Of a stretch of DNA of 6,615 bases, positions 1-6,314 are shown in pieces. The position numbers and the translations under genes were made by a program. A model generated the notes under the pieces. The model was not told where the DNA came from. It saw nothing but the letters and a program-made list of their open reading frames with translations, and did no database searches. How positions within the stretch are numbered: the stretch's first letter is position 1; the number at the start of each line of letters is the position of its first letter. Location: positions 679-7,293 of the forward strand of contig MHDY01000072.1 of the NCBI GenBank assembly GCA_001803705.1. Direction: 5' to 3'. The DNA comes from Nitrospirae bacterium GWC2_56_14. GTDB lineage: Bacteria; Nitrospirota; UBA9217.

Positions 1-8
1 TAGTCCAT
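1..8 (-). CDS. Start of a downstream gene cut by the window edge, probably YbbR-domain protein (CdaR)
   Basis: Only the first two codons and part of a third are present (ATG GAC TA..). The ATG lies one base after the TAA of cdaA, and an AGGA ribosome binding site at 18-21 sits 9 bases upstream, inside the 3' end of cdaA, so translation is probably coupled to cdaA. The identity comes only from context. In many bacteria the gene directly after cdaA encodes a YbbR-repeat membrane-anchored regulator of the cyclase, often followed by glmM. No protein sequence supports this here, and the reading frame could belong to something else. Confidence 0.45.
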
Positions 9-9
9 G

Positions 10-801
10 TTATGGTTTCCTGCTCTTCGGTTTCACAAAAATATCCGACAAAGTCTTCCTGAGGGTCTGGGCGTCGGCGTTGTGCTCGATCGTTCCGCCG
101 GACACGACCGAGATCTCGCCGGTTTCCTCCGATACAACGACTACGATGGCGTCCGACTCCTCGGTGAGGCCGATTGCGGCCCGGTGGCGCGTACCCAGCG
201 ATTTCGGGATGTTCGATGAAAGCGTGAGCGGCAGAAAGCAACCGGCGGCGATGAGCCTCCCGTTGCGGATGACGGCGGCCCCGTCGTGGATCGGCGAATA
301 GGGCAGGAAGATGCTGATGAGGATCTCCTTGGTCACTTTTGCGTCCAGTTCGGTCCCCATTTCCACGATGGTCGAAAGGTCGGTGTCCCGTTCGAGCACG
401 ATGAGCGAACCGATGCGCTTGTTCGCCATGGACACGGCGGCCTTGACCGTTTCTTCGATGAACTTGGAGCCTTCCACGGAAGACAGGTGCCGGAAGAGAT
501 GGCGCTGCCCCACCTGGGCGAGCGTGCGCCGTATCTCGGGCTGGAACAGGATGATGACGGCGAGGACGATCTGGGACCAGAAACTGCGTATGAGCCAGTC
601 GAGCGTGTAGAACTTGAGCCACTGCGATGCCCCGAGCACGAGCATGATCAGCCCGATGCCGATCAGCATCTGAAAGGCCCGCGTGCCTTTGATCAGCAGC
701 AGCAGGCGGTAGAAGAGATAGTAGACGAGCGCGATGTCCACCGTATCGTTCACCCACCGGTAGTGCGCCAGCGCCTCTTTGATTTCAGTGATGTTTATCA
801 T
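10..801 (-). CDS. cdaA: Membrane-bound diadenylate cyclase CdaA (DacA)
   Basis: This enzyme condenses two ATP into cyclic di-AMP, a second messenger tied to potassium, osmotic and cell-wall homeostasis. The 263-residue length is normal for the CdaA class. Three hydrophobic segments lie at about residues 21-38, 43-62 and 70-87, followed by a short basic linker and the cytosolic DAC (DisA_N) domain at about 95-255. The two signature motifs are intact: SPIHDGAAVI with DGA at 173-175, and GTRHRAAIG with RHR at 205-207. The SEETGEIS stretch at 224-231 also fits. The ATG has an AGGA at 810-813, eight bases upstream. The 208-base gap from folP holds no convincing promoter, so it is probably transcribed from upstream. 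The next gene starts one base after its stop. Recognition is secure; that c-di-AMP is made in this organism follows from family knowledge. Confidence 0.96.
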   Translation of the reverse strand: MINITEIKEALAHYRWVNDTVDIALVYYLFYRLLLLIKGTRAFQMLIGIGLIMLVLGASQWLKFYTLDWLIRSFWSQIVLAVIILFQPEIRRTLAQVGQRHLFRHLSSVEGSKFIEETVKAAVSMANKRIGSLIVLERDTDLSTIVEMGTELDAKVTKEILISIFLPYSPIHDGAAVIRNGRLIAAGCFLPLTLSSNIPKSLGTRHRAAIGLTEESDAIVVVVSEETGEISVVSGGTIEHNADAQTLRKTLSDIFVKPKSRKP

Positions 802-847
802 TAAGCAAATCCTAAATTCTTGGTAACTATTCAGGTTGAAGGTTGTA

Positions 848-958
848 AGACTGAAGGCTGAAGGTGGTAAAACAAGATGTTTGGCCAGCCTGGTTTGGGT
901 TTCTTTGCGTGATTAAAATCTTTTTTATCTTTTACCTTCAGTCTTCGGCCTTCAGTCT
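848..958. repeat. Inverted heptad-type repeat pair in the folP-cdaA gap
   Basis: The left arm (848-863, AGACTGAAGGCTGAAG) and the reverse complement of the right arm (943-958, AGACTGAAGGCCGAAG) match at 15 of 16 positions. Both arms continue outward-in into a GGTAAAA stretch (about 866-872 and 930-936). Each arm reads as a seven-base unit close to AGGCTGA repeated two or three times. About 80 bases separate the arms. The same unit recurs in the hpt-tilS gap (4637-4720) and nowhere inside the genes that I could see. The arms could pair in RNA as a long-looped stem, but there is no T-run placed like an intrinsic terminator. Confidence 0.75.
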
Positions 959-1009
959 ATCCACCTGTTCTTTTTTTCAAATCATTGTTGAGCGCTTCGG
1001 ATTTCGTGC

Positions 1010-2131
1010 TTAGAGTTTGCTTCTGAGAATCGCATCGGTCATGCGCGCGACCTTGACCATGTGCGCCACGTCGTGGACCCGCACGATCTGCGCACCCCGC
1101 TCGATCCCGAGGGCCACCGTCGCTGCAGTGCCTTCCTGCCGCCGATCGGCCTCGGCGATCCCGAGGACGGTGCCGATGAACTTCTTTCGCGAGGTGCCGA
1201 GCAGGATCGGACGGCCGAGGCTGCGCAGTTCACGGAGACGGTTCAGGAGTACAAGGTTATGCTCCAGGGTCTTGCCGAAGCCGATGCCCGGATCAACGAG
1301 GATGCTTTCGAGCTTCACGCCCGCCTGTACGGCCATGGTGATGCTGTCCGCCAGGTAGGACCTGACCTCAGCGACCATATCGGTGTAGACGGGGTTTTGC
1401 TGCATGTCGCGCGGTGTGCCCTTGATGTGCATGATGACCACGGCGGCGTCATACTCGGCAACGACGCCGGCCATGTCCAGCGAGGACCGGAGTCCGCTGA
1501 TGTCGTTCACCATCGAGGCGCCTGCTTCGAGGGCTTTGCGCGCGACCCGGGATTTGTACGTATCGACCGAGAGCGGGATCGCGAGCTCCGATGCAAGCCG
1601 CTCGATCACCGGAATGATCCTCCGGAGCTCTTCATCCTCCGAGACCGGCTCTGCGCCGGGCCGCGTCGATTCTCCGCCCACGTCGATGATGTCCGCGCCC
1701 TGGGCCGCCATCAGCCGGGCCTGGGTAATGGCCCGGGCCGTATCGGCATGGCGGCCGCCGTCGGAAAAGGAGTCAGGCGTCACGTTCAGGATGCCCATGA
1801 TGTGCGTACGGCTGCCGAGGTCGAGGACCTTTCCTCTGCAACTGACCCTCTGGTCCGTACGCAGGTAGTTGTCAAGGAGTGACTGCAATGCGGCAGGGAG
1901 GTCCGGCGGGATATGCGCGTTCGTGCGGAGCGCATCGGGGAGTTGCCGCAAACGCTCCAGCGTGGCGGTCAGGCGGGCTTCTTTGCCTTCCCGCGTCGGT
2001 TGAAAACTGATGGAGATCCCGCCGTCGAGCGCCCGGATAAAGTCGCGCACCACGGCAAGCTGATCCTTCGTCAGACCGTTCAGGGAGACAGCGATCGATC
2101 CGGCTTCAACGATCCTGACGGCGAGCCCCAT
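1010..2131 (-). CDS. folP: Dihydropteroate synthase with N-terminal extension
   Basis: FolP joins 6-hydroxymethyl-7,8-dihydropterin diphosphate to p-aminobenzoate to give 7,8-dihydropteroate in folate synthesis; it is the sulfonamide target. The catalytic TIM barrel spans about residues 108-373 with all hallmarks: IMGILNVTPDSFSDGG at 111-126, DVGGESTRPGA at 150-160, Asp190 in SVDTYK, NDISG at 209-213, MHIKGTP at 234-240 (MHMQGTP in many homologues), DPGIGFGKT at 280-288, GTSRKKFIG at 312-320 and RVHDV at 351-355. A leading segment of about 105 residues precedes the barrel, so the 373-residue protein is longer than the usual 270-290. I do not recognise a named domain in it. The ATG follows the ftsH stop by eight bases, and its AGGGAG site (2136-2141) overlaps that stop, which suggests translational coupling. 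This close coupling argues for the long form as the real start. Confidence 0.96.
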   Translation of the reverse strand: MGLAVRIVEAGSIAVSLNGLTKDQLAVVRDFIRALDGGISISFQPTREGKEARLTATLERLRQLPDALRTNAHIPPDLPAALQSLLDNYLRTDQRVSCRGKVLDLGSRTHIMGILNVTPDSFSDGGRHADTARAITQARLMAAQGADIIDVGGESTRPGAEPVSEDEELRRIIPVIERLASELAIPLSVDTYKSRVARKALEAGASMVNDISGLRSSLDMAGVVAEYDAAVVIMHIKGTPRDMQQNPVYTDMVAEVRSYLADSITMAVQAGVKLESILVDPGIGFGKTLEHNLVLLNRLRELRSLGRPILLGTSRKKFIGTVLGIAEADRRQEGTAATVALGIERGAQIVRVHDVAHMVKVARMTDAILRSKL

Positions 2132-2139
2132 AATGCTCC

Positions 2140-3936
2140 CTATGCGGCCGTCGGCTGGCCGTTGACGATGGCATCGATGTCTGCGGCGTCAAGGGTCTCT
2201 TTTTCGAGCAAGGCATTTGCTATTCCGTGGAGCGCGTCGGCCCGGTCCTGGATCAGGGTCTTGGCCCGGTGATAGTTGTCCATGACGATGCGTTTGACCT
2301 CGTTGTCGATCTCGACCGCCGTATGCTCGCTGTAGTCGCGGTGCTGGGCGATCTCACGGCCGAGGAATATCTGCTCTTCCTTCTTGCCGTAGGACAGGGG
2401 GCCCATGGCATCGCTCATGCCCCACTCGCAAACCATCTTTCGCGCCAGGGTCGTGGCGCGCTCGAGGTCGTTGCCGGCGCCCGTGGTCATGTGCTGGAGC
2501 GCGATCTCCTCAGCGGCCCTGCCGCCGAGCAGGATCGCGATGTTGTTCAATAAATGTTCACGGTCGTAGGAGTAGCGGTCGGCCGTGGGCAGCTGCAGCG
2601 TGATGCCGAGCGCCATGCCCCGCGGGATGATCGATACCTTGTGGACCGGGTCGGTGCCGGGAATGAGCCGCGCGACCAGGGTATGGCCCGCCTCGTGGTA
2701 GGCCGTGTTCTTCTTCTCTTCGGCGCTGATGAGCATGGTCTTGCGCTCCAGGCCCATGAGGATCTTGTCCTTGGCGCGCTCGAAATCATCGTTCTCCACC
2801 TGCGTCTTGCCTATCCGGGCGGCGAGGATCGCCGCTTCATTCACGAGGTTCGCGAGCTCGGCCCCCGACAGGCCCGGTGTTCCGCGCGCGATGGATTCGA
2901 TGTCCACGTGGGGCGCGAGCTTGATCTTCTGGGTATGCACCTTGAGCACGCCGATCCTGCCGTTCAGGTCGGGGCGCGGGATGACCACCATGCGGTCGAA
3001 CCTTCCCGGCCGGAGAAGCGCCGGATCGAGCACGTCGGGGCGGTTCGTCGCAGCGACCAGGATGACGCCCTCGTTGCTTTCGAACCCGTCCATTTCCACA
3101 AGAAGCTGGTTCAGGGTCTGTTCGCGCTCGTCGTGGCCGCCGCCCAGTCCCGCGCCGCGGTGCCTGCCCACGGCGTCGATCTCATCGATGAAGATGATGC
3201 AGGGTGCGTTCTTCTTGCCCTGTTCGAAAAGGTCGCGTACGCGCGATGCGCCCACGCCGACGAACATTTCAACGAAGTCGGAGCCGCTGATCGACAGGAA
3301 CGGAACGCCCGCCTCTCCGGCGATGGCCCGCGCCAGCAGCGTCTTGCCCGTGCCCGGAGGGCCGACGAGCAGCACGCCCTTGGGGATCTTGCCGCCCAGC
3401 TTCTGGAACTTCTGCGGGTCCTTGAGGATCTCGATGATCTCCTGGACCTCCACCTTGGCCTCGTCCATGCCGGCCACTTCACTGAACGTCACCTTCTTCG
3501 CGTTCTCGTTCAGGAGCTTGGCCTTGCTCTTGCCGAAGGACATGGCCTTGTTTCCGCCCATCTGCATGTTGCGCATGATGAACATGAACCACAGAGCCAT
3601 GAGTATCAAGGGGGCCCAGACCACGAGGAAATTGTACCACCCCGATTCCTTGAGCGGTTCGACGTTGATCTTGACTCCCTTGGCCCGAAGGTCCTTCACC
3701 AGGTCCGGGTAGTCCGGCAGATTCGTTTTGAAGGACTTCCCGGTCTTGAGATTGCCAAGCAGTTCGGGACCCTTGATCGTGACGTCGTTCACCTCGTCCT
3801 TATCGATCTTGTCCATGACCTCGCTGAAGGCGATCTGCACCGTCGACTGGGTAACCGGGTTGAACAGGTTGAAAATGAGCACGGATACCACGACGAACAG
3901 AAGGATCAGCGCCAGATTTTTATAGAATGCGTTCAC
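2140..3936 (-). CDS. ftsH: ATP-dependent zinc metalloprotease FtsH (GTG start)
   Basis: FtsH is a hexameric inner-membrane AAA+ protease that extracts and degrades damaged membrane proteins and some soluble regulators. Numbered from the GTG, the protein has 598 residues. Transmembrane segments lie at about 6-24 and 104-122 with a periplasmic domain between. The AAA module holds Walker A GPPGTGKT (192-199), pore motif FVG (225-227), Walker B IIFIDEID (247-254) and the second region of homology ATNRPDVLDPALLRPGRFDR (296-315). The zinc site is HEAGH (414-418), with the third ligand probably Asp490 in GAGNDLERAT. The start is placed at GTG 3934-3936 because a full GGAGG lies nine bases upstream and the resulting N-terminus (fMet-NAFYKNLAL) looks like known FtsH proteins. 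A longer frame from TTG 3967-3969 would read through that binding site and has no site of its own. The gene probably has its own promoter (3996-4024) and is coupled to folP downstream. Confidence 0.97.
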   Translation of the reverse strand: MNAFYKNLALILLFVVVSVLIFNLFNPVTQSTVQIAFSEVMDKIDKDEVNDVTIKGPELLGNLKTGKSFKTNLPDYPDLVKDLRAKGVKINVEPLKESGWYNFLVVWAPLILMALWFMFIMRNMQMGGNKAMSFGKSKAKLLNENAKKVTFSEVAGMDEAKVEVQEIIEILKDPQKFQKLGGKIPKGVLLVGPPGTGKTLLARAIAGEAGVPFLSISGSDFVEMFVGVGASRVRDLFEQGKKNAPCIIFIDEIDAVGRHRGAGLGGGHDEREQTLNQLLVEMDGFESNEGVILVAATNRPDVLDPALLRPGRFDRMVVIPRPDLNGRIGVLKVHTQKIKLAPHVDIESIARGTPGLSGAELANLVNEAAILAARIGKTQVENDDFERAKDKILMGLERKTMLISAEEKKNTAYHEAGHTLVARLIPGTDPVHKVSIIPRGMALGITLQLPTADRYSYDREHLLNNIAILLGGRAAEEIALQHMTTGAGNDLERATTLARKMVCEWGMSDAMGPLSYGKKEEQIFLGREIAQHRDYSEHTAVEIDNEVKRIVMDNYHRAKTLIQDRADALHGIANALLEKETLDAADIDAIVNGQPTAA

Positions 3937-3945
3937 CGATACAAA

Positions 3946-3950
3946 CCTCC
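3946..3950 (-). promoter_or_regulatory. Ribosome binding site that fixes the ftsH start
   Basis: A perfect GGAGG on the minus strand lies nine bases before GTG 3934-3936. No comparable site precedes the upstream in-frame TTG at 3967-3969. It is the main reason for the shorter ftsH model. Confidence 0.85.
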
Positions 3951-3995
3951 GAGCCTGCGCGCCCTGCAAAGAAGCACGACAGGAAACCTTTTAAT

Positions 3996-4024
3996 AATCT
4001 ACCATATTTTATTGCTGCTGACAA
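3996..4024 (-). promoter_or_regulatory. Probable sigma70-type promoter for ftsH(-folP-cdaA)
   Basis: On the minus strand, TTGTCA (4019-4024, five of six consensus bases) is followed after exactly 17 bases by TAGATT (3996-4001, four of six). A TGG directly before it forms an extended -10 element. It lies in the 104-base gap between hpt and ftsH, about 60 bases before the ftsH GTG. Transcription would begin near 3989. No heat-shock (sigma32-like) consensus was seen, so any heat induction of ftsH is not explained by this site. The prediction rests on motif and spacing only. Confidence 0.6.
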
Positions 4025-4040
4025 CAGCTACTCTGCTCCG

Positions 4041-4583
4041 TTATCCCTCTCGTTCCTCAAGGGGCAGAACGGCGATATAGGGAAGGTTGCGGTACCGGTC
4101 CTTGTAATCGAGGCCGTATCCGACCACGTATTTGTTGGGGATGCGGAAACCGGCGTAGTCCGCTTCGATCTCCACTTTCCGCCGCTCCGATTTGTCCAGG
4201 AGCACGCAGACCTTGAGCGACGCAGGACCGCGGTCGATAAGCATTTGCTTGAGATACTGGAGCGTCACGCCGGAGTCAACGATATCCTCCACCAGCAGAA
4301 CATGTTTGTCTTTGATGTCCTCCTTGATGTCGCACAGCATCTGCACCGGGTTCACTCCCTTGCCCTTGGAGGACGAGCTGGTGCAGTGCATGAAGTCCAT
4401 CCGGACGGAGATCCTGAGCGAACGGAGCAGGTCGGACATGAAAAAGATGGCGCCTTTGAGCACACCGACGACCAGCAGGTCCTTGTCTGCATAGTCCTTG
4501 GAGATCCGGGAGCCCAGTTCCTGGATCTTCCGCTGGATCTCCTCGCTCGTGAAAAGCGGTTTGCCGAAATCGATTCCTACCAT
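4041..4583 (-). CDS. hpt: Hypoxanthine (guanine) phosphoribosyltransferase
   Basis: This cytosolic purine-salvage enzyme transfers ribose phosphate from PRPP to hypoxanthine or guanine, giving IMP or GMP. The 180-residue length is typical. Visible motifs are LKGA at 42-45 (pyrophosphate loop), the PRPP-binding signature VLLVEDIVDSGVT at 95-107 with Glu99, Asp100 and Asp103, Lys131 in LLDKSERRK (purine contact) and VGYGLDYKDRYRNLPYI at 154-170. The flexible loop after DFM (63-65) reads HCTSSSSKGKG, without the Ser-Tyr dipeptide usually found there, although the loop length matches the B. subtilis enzyme. The ATG has a GGAGG at 4590-4594, six bases upstream. The gene sits between tilS and ftsH, the order known from Firmicutes. 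Substrate preference between hypoxanthine and guanine cannot be read from the sequence. Confidence 0.95.
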   Translation of the reverse strand: MVGIDFGKPLFTSEEIQRKIQELGSRISKDYADKDLLVVGVLKGAIFFMSDLLRSLRISVRMDFMHCTSSSSKGKGVNPVQMLCDIKEDIKDKHVLLVEDIVDSGVTLQYLKQMLIDRGPASLKVCVLLDKSERRKVEIEADYAGFRIPNKYVVGYGLDYKDRYRNLPYIAVLPLEEREG

Positions 4584-4613
4584 TGATGCCCTCCGTGAGA
4601 TAAAGTTCGTAAA

Positions 4614-4637
4614 ATCAGGTGTTTGGATCAGGTGTTT
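4614..4637. repeat. Short direct repeat beside the hpt-tilS repeat tract
   Basis: ATCAGGTGTTT occurs twice in tandem at 4614-4624 and 4627-4637, a 13-base period with GG between the copies. The second copy runs straight into the heptad tract. It may simply be more of the same low-complexity expansion. Confidence 0.6.
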
Positions 4638-4720
4638 AGGCTGAAGGCTGAAAGCTAAAGCTGAAGGCTAAAGTTAAGGTTAAGGGTATAGTAGTGCTTT
4701 TCCCTTCAGTCTTCAGCCTA
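4637..4720. repeat. Degenerate heptad tract and inverted arm in the hpt-tilS gap
   Basis: From 4639 the plus strand runs AGGCTGA, AGGCTGA, AAGCTAA, then AGCTGA, AGGCTAA and decaying units to about 4685. The first 18 bases (4637-4654) match the reverse complement of 4703-4720 at 16 of 18 positions, so the arms form an inverted pair around a roughly 48-base spacer. The unit is the same as in the folP-cdaA gap (848-958). The right arm ends directly at the tilS stop codon (4721-4723). No T-run makes it a classical terminator. No promoter for hpt was convincing in this gap. Confidence 0.75.
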
Positions 4721-6151
4721 TTAACCTTCCGCCTGCTTCTTCACCCGCACCAGCAACCGTTGCTTCGTGTTCGCCTGCGCCAGGAACCGCTGGTCAATGC
4801 GCATTCCCATGATCCAGAGAACCTCGGTCCCTGAGCAGAGCAGCGGGATAGTGTCGCGCTGCCTTCGCGGGATCTTGGTATCCACAAACAGGTCCTGCAA
4901 CTTCTTGCTTTTTCCGTCCAAACCTGCAGGTTGGAACCGGTCGCCGGGCCGCCTGTTCCGGACCTGCAACGGGAGGCCTATCTTATCATAATCGAAAAAT
5001 GCCTGCCAGTAATAATTTGAATCAGGAGGCGTTTCCCGGTCGCTGCAGAGAACGGCTTCTACTTCGATTCCGCACTCCGGGACAGGTGTCATGCCCGGGA
5101 CTGTGAGCTCGTAGGTAAAGGATGCTGCCGCTGTTGATGGACCGATGATGAACTGTTCATAGGTCCGTTCGATCTTAAACGCTGCCGGGAGGCGCATGGT
5201 CCTGCCGGTGGGTGCTGTGGTCATGAATTGGAGCGCCTCGTCTACTTGTACCCGCGAAAGGCCGGAAGGACCTTCAGCAAGAGCATCTGCCAGTCTGCGA
5301 AGGAGCCTGCGTTTGATTGCCGGAGGGAGCGCAAGGAAGGCCCCGCGTTGCACAACGAAGCCTTCTCCCCGCTTTTTCGTGATCGTCTGAGCGGCCGTTT
5401 CGACGGACAGGTCCAGTGCCTCGCTTTCATCCTTGAGCAGCGCTGCCTCGGCAGCCAGCGTCTCGACGATGCGCGGATTGAAACGGCTGAGAACAGGCAT
5501 GAGCTCCAGGCGAATCCTGTTCCGGGTGTAGAGCGGTTTTGCGTTCGAGGGGTCGGTCACGAATGCGAGCCCGGATCGGGCGAGGTGCTCCAGCACTTTT
5601 TCGCGCGTGGACTCGATGAGCGGCCTGATGAATCGGCCGCGCATTGGCGGGATCCCTGAAAGGCCCGTGCTGCCTGCGCCGCGCAGCAGCCGCAGGAGCA
5701 CGGTCTCGGCCTGGTCCGTGGCGGTATGGCCGGTGGCGATGCGCGAGGCGCCGATCGTTTCGGCCGTCCGGGTGAGAAAGGCATACCGCGCCTCCCGCGC
5801 CCCGGCCTGGACCGACAGCCCGCGCTCACGGCAGAGCAAAGCGACATCGATAGACTCGATGGTGGACGGAAGTCCGAGTTTCTCGGCAAGACGGGCAACG
5901 AAGAGCGCTTCGTCCGCGGATTCCTTGCCCCGGAACATGTGGTCGAGATGCGCGATATGAAGAGAGATGCCCAGTTCACCGGACAGTGCGTGGAGCGTAG
6001 CGAGGAGGCAGACGGAATCAGGGCCTCCCGAGACCGCAACGAGGACCCGGTCACCAGGGCTCAGCATCCCGTATTTCTGCACTGTCTTTTTTAGTTTGGT
6101 AGGCAGCATCGTATTTATTGGAGTTGAGAGGTAATGGTCCTTTTTCGCCAT
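4721..6151 (-). CDS. tilS: tRNA(Ile)-lysidine synthase TilS
   Basis: TilS uses ATP and lysine to convert C34 of the CAU anticodon of tRNA-Ile2 into lysidine, switching its reading from AUG to AUA and its charging from Met to Ile. The PP-loop ATPase SGGPDS is at 41-46, followed by HLDHMFRGKES (68-78), GHTATDQAETVLLRLLRGAG (141-160) and DPSN with YTRNRIR (200-214). The TilS C-terminal domain spans about 397-456 (VRNRRPGDRF ... KLQDLFVDTKIPRRQRD ... MGMRIDQRF). The 476-residue length fits the long form of the family. The start is uncertain. ATG 6151 has a GGAGG only 16 bases upstream, and ATG 6107-6109 (residue 15) would give the family-like MLPTKLKKTVQKYGM N-terminus but has no binding site. 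It follows the tRNA gene with no visible terminator, so both may share a transcript. Confidence 0.95.
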   Translation of the reverse strand: MAKKDHYLSTPINTMLPTKLKKTVQKYGMLSPGDRVLVAVSGGPDSVCLLATLHALSGELGISLHIAHLDHMFRGKESADEALFVARLAEKLGLPSTIESIDVALLCRERGLSVQAGAREARYAFLTRTAETIGASRIATGHTATDQAETVLLRLLRGAGSTGLSGIPPMRGRFIRPLIESTREKVLEHLARSGLAFVTDPSNAKPLYTRNRIRLELMPVLSRFNPRIVETLAAEAALLKDESEALDLSVETAAQTITKKRGEGFVVQRGAFLALPPAIKRRLLRRLADALAEGPSGLSRVQVDEALQFMTTAPTGRTMRLPAAFKIERTYEQFIIGPSTAAASFTYELTVPGMTPVPECGIEVEAVLCSDRETPPDSNYYWQAFFDYDKIGLPLQVRNRRPGDRFQPAGLDGKSKKLQDLFVDTKIPRRQRDTIPLLCSGTEVLWIMGMRIDQRFLAQANTKQRLLVRVKKQAEG

Positions 6152-6314
6152 GCCGGATTCGACCCAGCCTCCAGATTCTCCTGAAAAGACCGGATTCCTG
6201 CTTTCGAAAGATTGTCTTTGGTAAAACGGCGATGAAAATACAGACTCTAGACAAGTATACCGGAGAGAGGTGCAAGAAGGAACAGGGATTATTATGTTTG
6301 AGCGAGGGGAGAAA
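6152..6314 (-). other. Untranslated stretch between the tRNA and tilS
   Basis: No hairpin followed by a T-run is seen after the tRNA, so transcription from the tRNA promoter may continue into tilS. A TATACT at 6254-6259 is a fair -10 element but is matched only by a poor -35 (TTCCTT, 17 bases upstream), so an independent tilS promoter is not established. The frame leading into the tilS ATG stays open upstream but contains no start codon with a binding site. Confidence 0.4.

Noticed and set aside
286..804. Plus-strand open frame of 172 codons opposite cdaA
   Set aside because: Shadow of cdaA, whose DGA and RHR motifs are intact on the other strand.
802..1009. Promoter or terminator in the folP-cdaA gap
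   Set aside because: TTGAAA and TAGACT are only 15 bases apart, other pairs are mis-spaced, and the inverted repeat has no T-run on the transcribed strand. The T-run at 970-977 is on the non-transcribed side.
1061..1882. Plus-strand open frame of 273 codons opposite folP
   Set aside because: Shadow of folP; no recognisable motif or binding site.
2554..4080. Plus-strand open frame of 508 codons opposite ftsH
   Set aside because: It is antisense to the fully motif-complete ftsH, has an amino acid make-up typical of a complementary-strand shadow (rich in H, D, R, V) and matches no family I know. GC-rich coding DNA often leaves such frames open.
6254..6287. Separate tilS promoter with TATACT as -10
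   Set aside because: The -35 at correct spacing (TTCCTT) matches only two of six consensus bases.
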